A DNA stretch of 6,832 bases from Betaproteobacteria bacterium (GTDB taxonomy: Bacteria; Pseudomonadota; Gammaproteobacteria; Burkholderiales; SG8-39): contig QYQC01000102.1 in the NCBI GenBank assembly GCA_007280315.1, positions 1 to 6,832 of the forward strand. The letters run 5' to 3'. Positions 6,371 through 6,832 of the stretch are shown here, piece after piece (the stretch's first letter is position 1; every line of letters starts with the position of its first letter). The notes below the pieces were generated by a model, which saw only the letters and a list, made by a program, of their open reading frames with translations, did no database searches and was not told the origin of the DNA. The position numbers and the translations under genes were made by a program.

Positions 6371-6397
6371 TCTGCACTCCCAAACTGCTGACCATGA

Positions 6398-6412
6398 CGG
6401 GGATGTTCCCCG
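6398..6412 (+). promoter_or_regulatory. Hairpin in the protease leader
   Basis: CGGGGA (6398-6403), a TGT loop and TCCCCG (6407-6412) form a perfect 6-bp GC-rich stem, 11 nt before the AAGGAG ribosome binding site. It could insulate or modulate translation of the protease mRNA. No T-run follows, so it is not a terminator. Function unproven. Confidence 0.3.
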
Positions 6413-6423
6413 GCAAGCCACTT

Positions 6424-6429
6424 AAGGAG
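6424..6429 (+). promoter_or_regulatory. Ribosome binding site that chooses between two adjacent ATGs
   Basis: AAGGAG is a strong site. It lies 3 nt before the ATG at 6433 and 6 nt before the ATG at 6436; the second spacing is nearer the optimum. It overlaps a third CTTAAG hexamer (6421-6426), which is not in phase with the operator upstream. Confidence 0.7.
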
Positions 6430-6435
6430 TGCATG

Positions 6436-6832
6436 ATGCAACCAAAAATATTTGCTCGAACCGCGATTGCGACGGCTGTCGTCGCGGCAATGGGTGCGGG
6501 TGTGTTCACCGCCGGTCACTGGTTTCCGCAGGAGGCAAGCGCCGCCGCACCGCTCACCGCGTCAAGCATATTGACAGCGAATGCGCCGCTTCCCGACTTC
6601 ACCGGCATCGTCGAGCGCAACGGTCCTGCCGTAGTCAACATCAGCGTCACCCATGCCGGCAAAACCGCAGCGAACATGCCGCAGTTCGAGGGCATGGATC
6701 CGGACAGCCCGTGCTATGAATTTTTCCGCCAGTTCCGCGGCGCCGTGCCGCATGGCGGTCAGCCGGATCGCGGAATCGAGCACGGCCAGGGATCCGGCTT
6801 CATCGTAAGTTCAGACGGCGTCATTCTGACCA
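6436..6832 (+). CDS. HtrA/Do-family (DegP/DegQ-like) periplasmic serine protease, 3'-truncated by window edge
   Basis: This is the N-terminal 132 codons of a trypsin-like Do-family endopeptidase that would degrade or chaperone misfolded envelope proteins. A signal sequence or signal anchor is visible: basic residues in the first eight, a hydrophobic stretch to about residue 28, then an Ala-rich region (EASAAAP) that could be cleaved. After it come LPDFTGIVERNGPAVVNISV and, near the end, GQGSGFIVSSDGVILT, the diagnostic start of the protease domain. The window ends just before the expected NAHVV catalytic His, so the Asp, Ser and PDZ domains are not seen. The start at 6436 is preferred over 6433 by ribosome-site spacing; the difference is one Met. 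The PmrA-like box upstream suggests control by the neighbouring two-component system. A Cys (DSPCYEFF) stands where Phe or another hydrophobic residue is common. Confidence 0.9.
   Translation, partial: MQPKIFARTAIATAVVAAMGAGVFTAGHWFPQEASAAAPLTASSILTANAPLPDFTGIVERNGPAVVNISVTHAGKTAANMPQFEGMDPDSPCYEFFRQFRGAVPHGGQPDRGIEHGQGSGFIVSSDGVILT

Noticed and set aside
6429..6719. 96-codon + strand frame starting with GTG at 6429
   Set aside because: It overlaps the protease gene in another frame; the protease frame carries the signal sequence and Do-family motifs.

Overview
The window is about 65% GC by eye, densely coding, and reads as an ordinary chromosomal segment of a Gram-negative proteobacterium, most likely a betaproteobacterium or a related gammaproteobacterium. 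That placement rests on the QseB/PmrA-type response regulator, the QseC/TctE-type sensor kinase, a DegP/DegQ-like periplasmic protease, and acyl-CoA catabolism genes. No rRNA, tRNA, mobile element or CRISPR array is seen. Genus cannot be read from the sequence alone.

Left half (1-3907), acyl-CoA catabolism. A crotonase-fold gene, cut at its 5' end by the window edge, runs on the + strand to 699. Convergent with it, 13 bp away, is a minus-strand pair of acyl-CoA dehydrogenase genes (2910 to 1762, then 1765 to 713) joined by a 4-bp ATGA overlap. Their motifs are complementary: the larger subunit keeps the FAD/substrate middle-domain motif and a candidate catalytic Glu, and the smaller keeps the C-terminal FAD-contact motif. 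This suggests one hetero-oligomeric enzyme. A 193-bp divergent intergenic region (2911-3103) separates this pair from a second, complete crotonase gene (3104-3907). It carries a good sigma70-like promoter for the dehydrogenases, a weak candidate promoter for the crotonase, and several inverted repeats. Both crotonases lack the two catalytic glutamates of enoyl-CoA hydratase and instead have an Asp-containing SGD motif.

Middle and right (3950-6832). A DUF1330-family small protein (3950-4327) follows the crotonase by 42 bp. Only 9 bp later an OmpR-family response regulator starts (4337-4999), and it overlaps its histidine kinase (4996-6303) by 4 bp. After a 132-bp gap comes the start of a secreted HtrA/Do-family serine protease, which leaves the window before its catalytic residues. 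The gap contains TTTAAG-N5-CTTAAG, an exact fit to the PmrA-box consensus. The simplest reading is that the neighbouring two-component system controls the envelope protease.

How they work together: the left genes plausibly carry out dehydrogenation and a crotonase step (hydration or isomerisation) on an acyl-CoA whose identity is unknown. The right genes look like an envelope-stress sensing and response module. The two modules abut on the + strand with very short gaps and may share transcripts. No clearly unprecedented system is present. The most useful leads are the PmrA-like box, the split dehydrogenase pair and the atypical crotonases.
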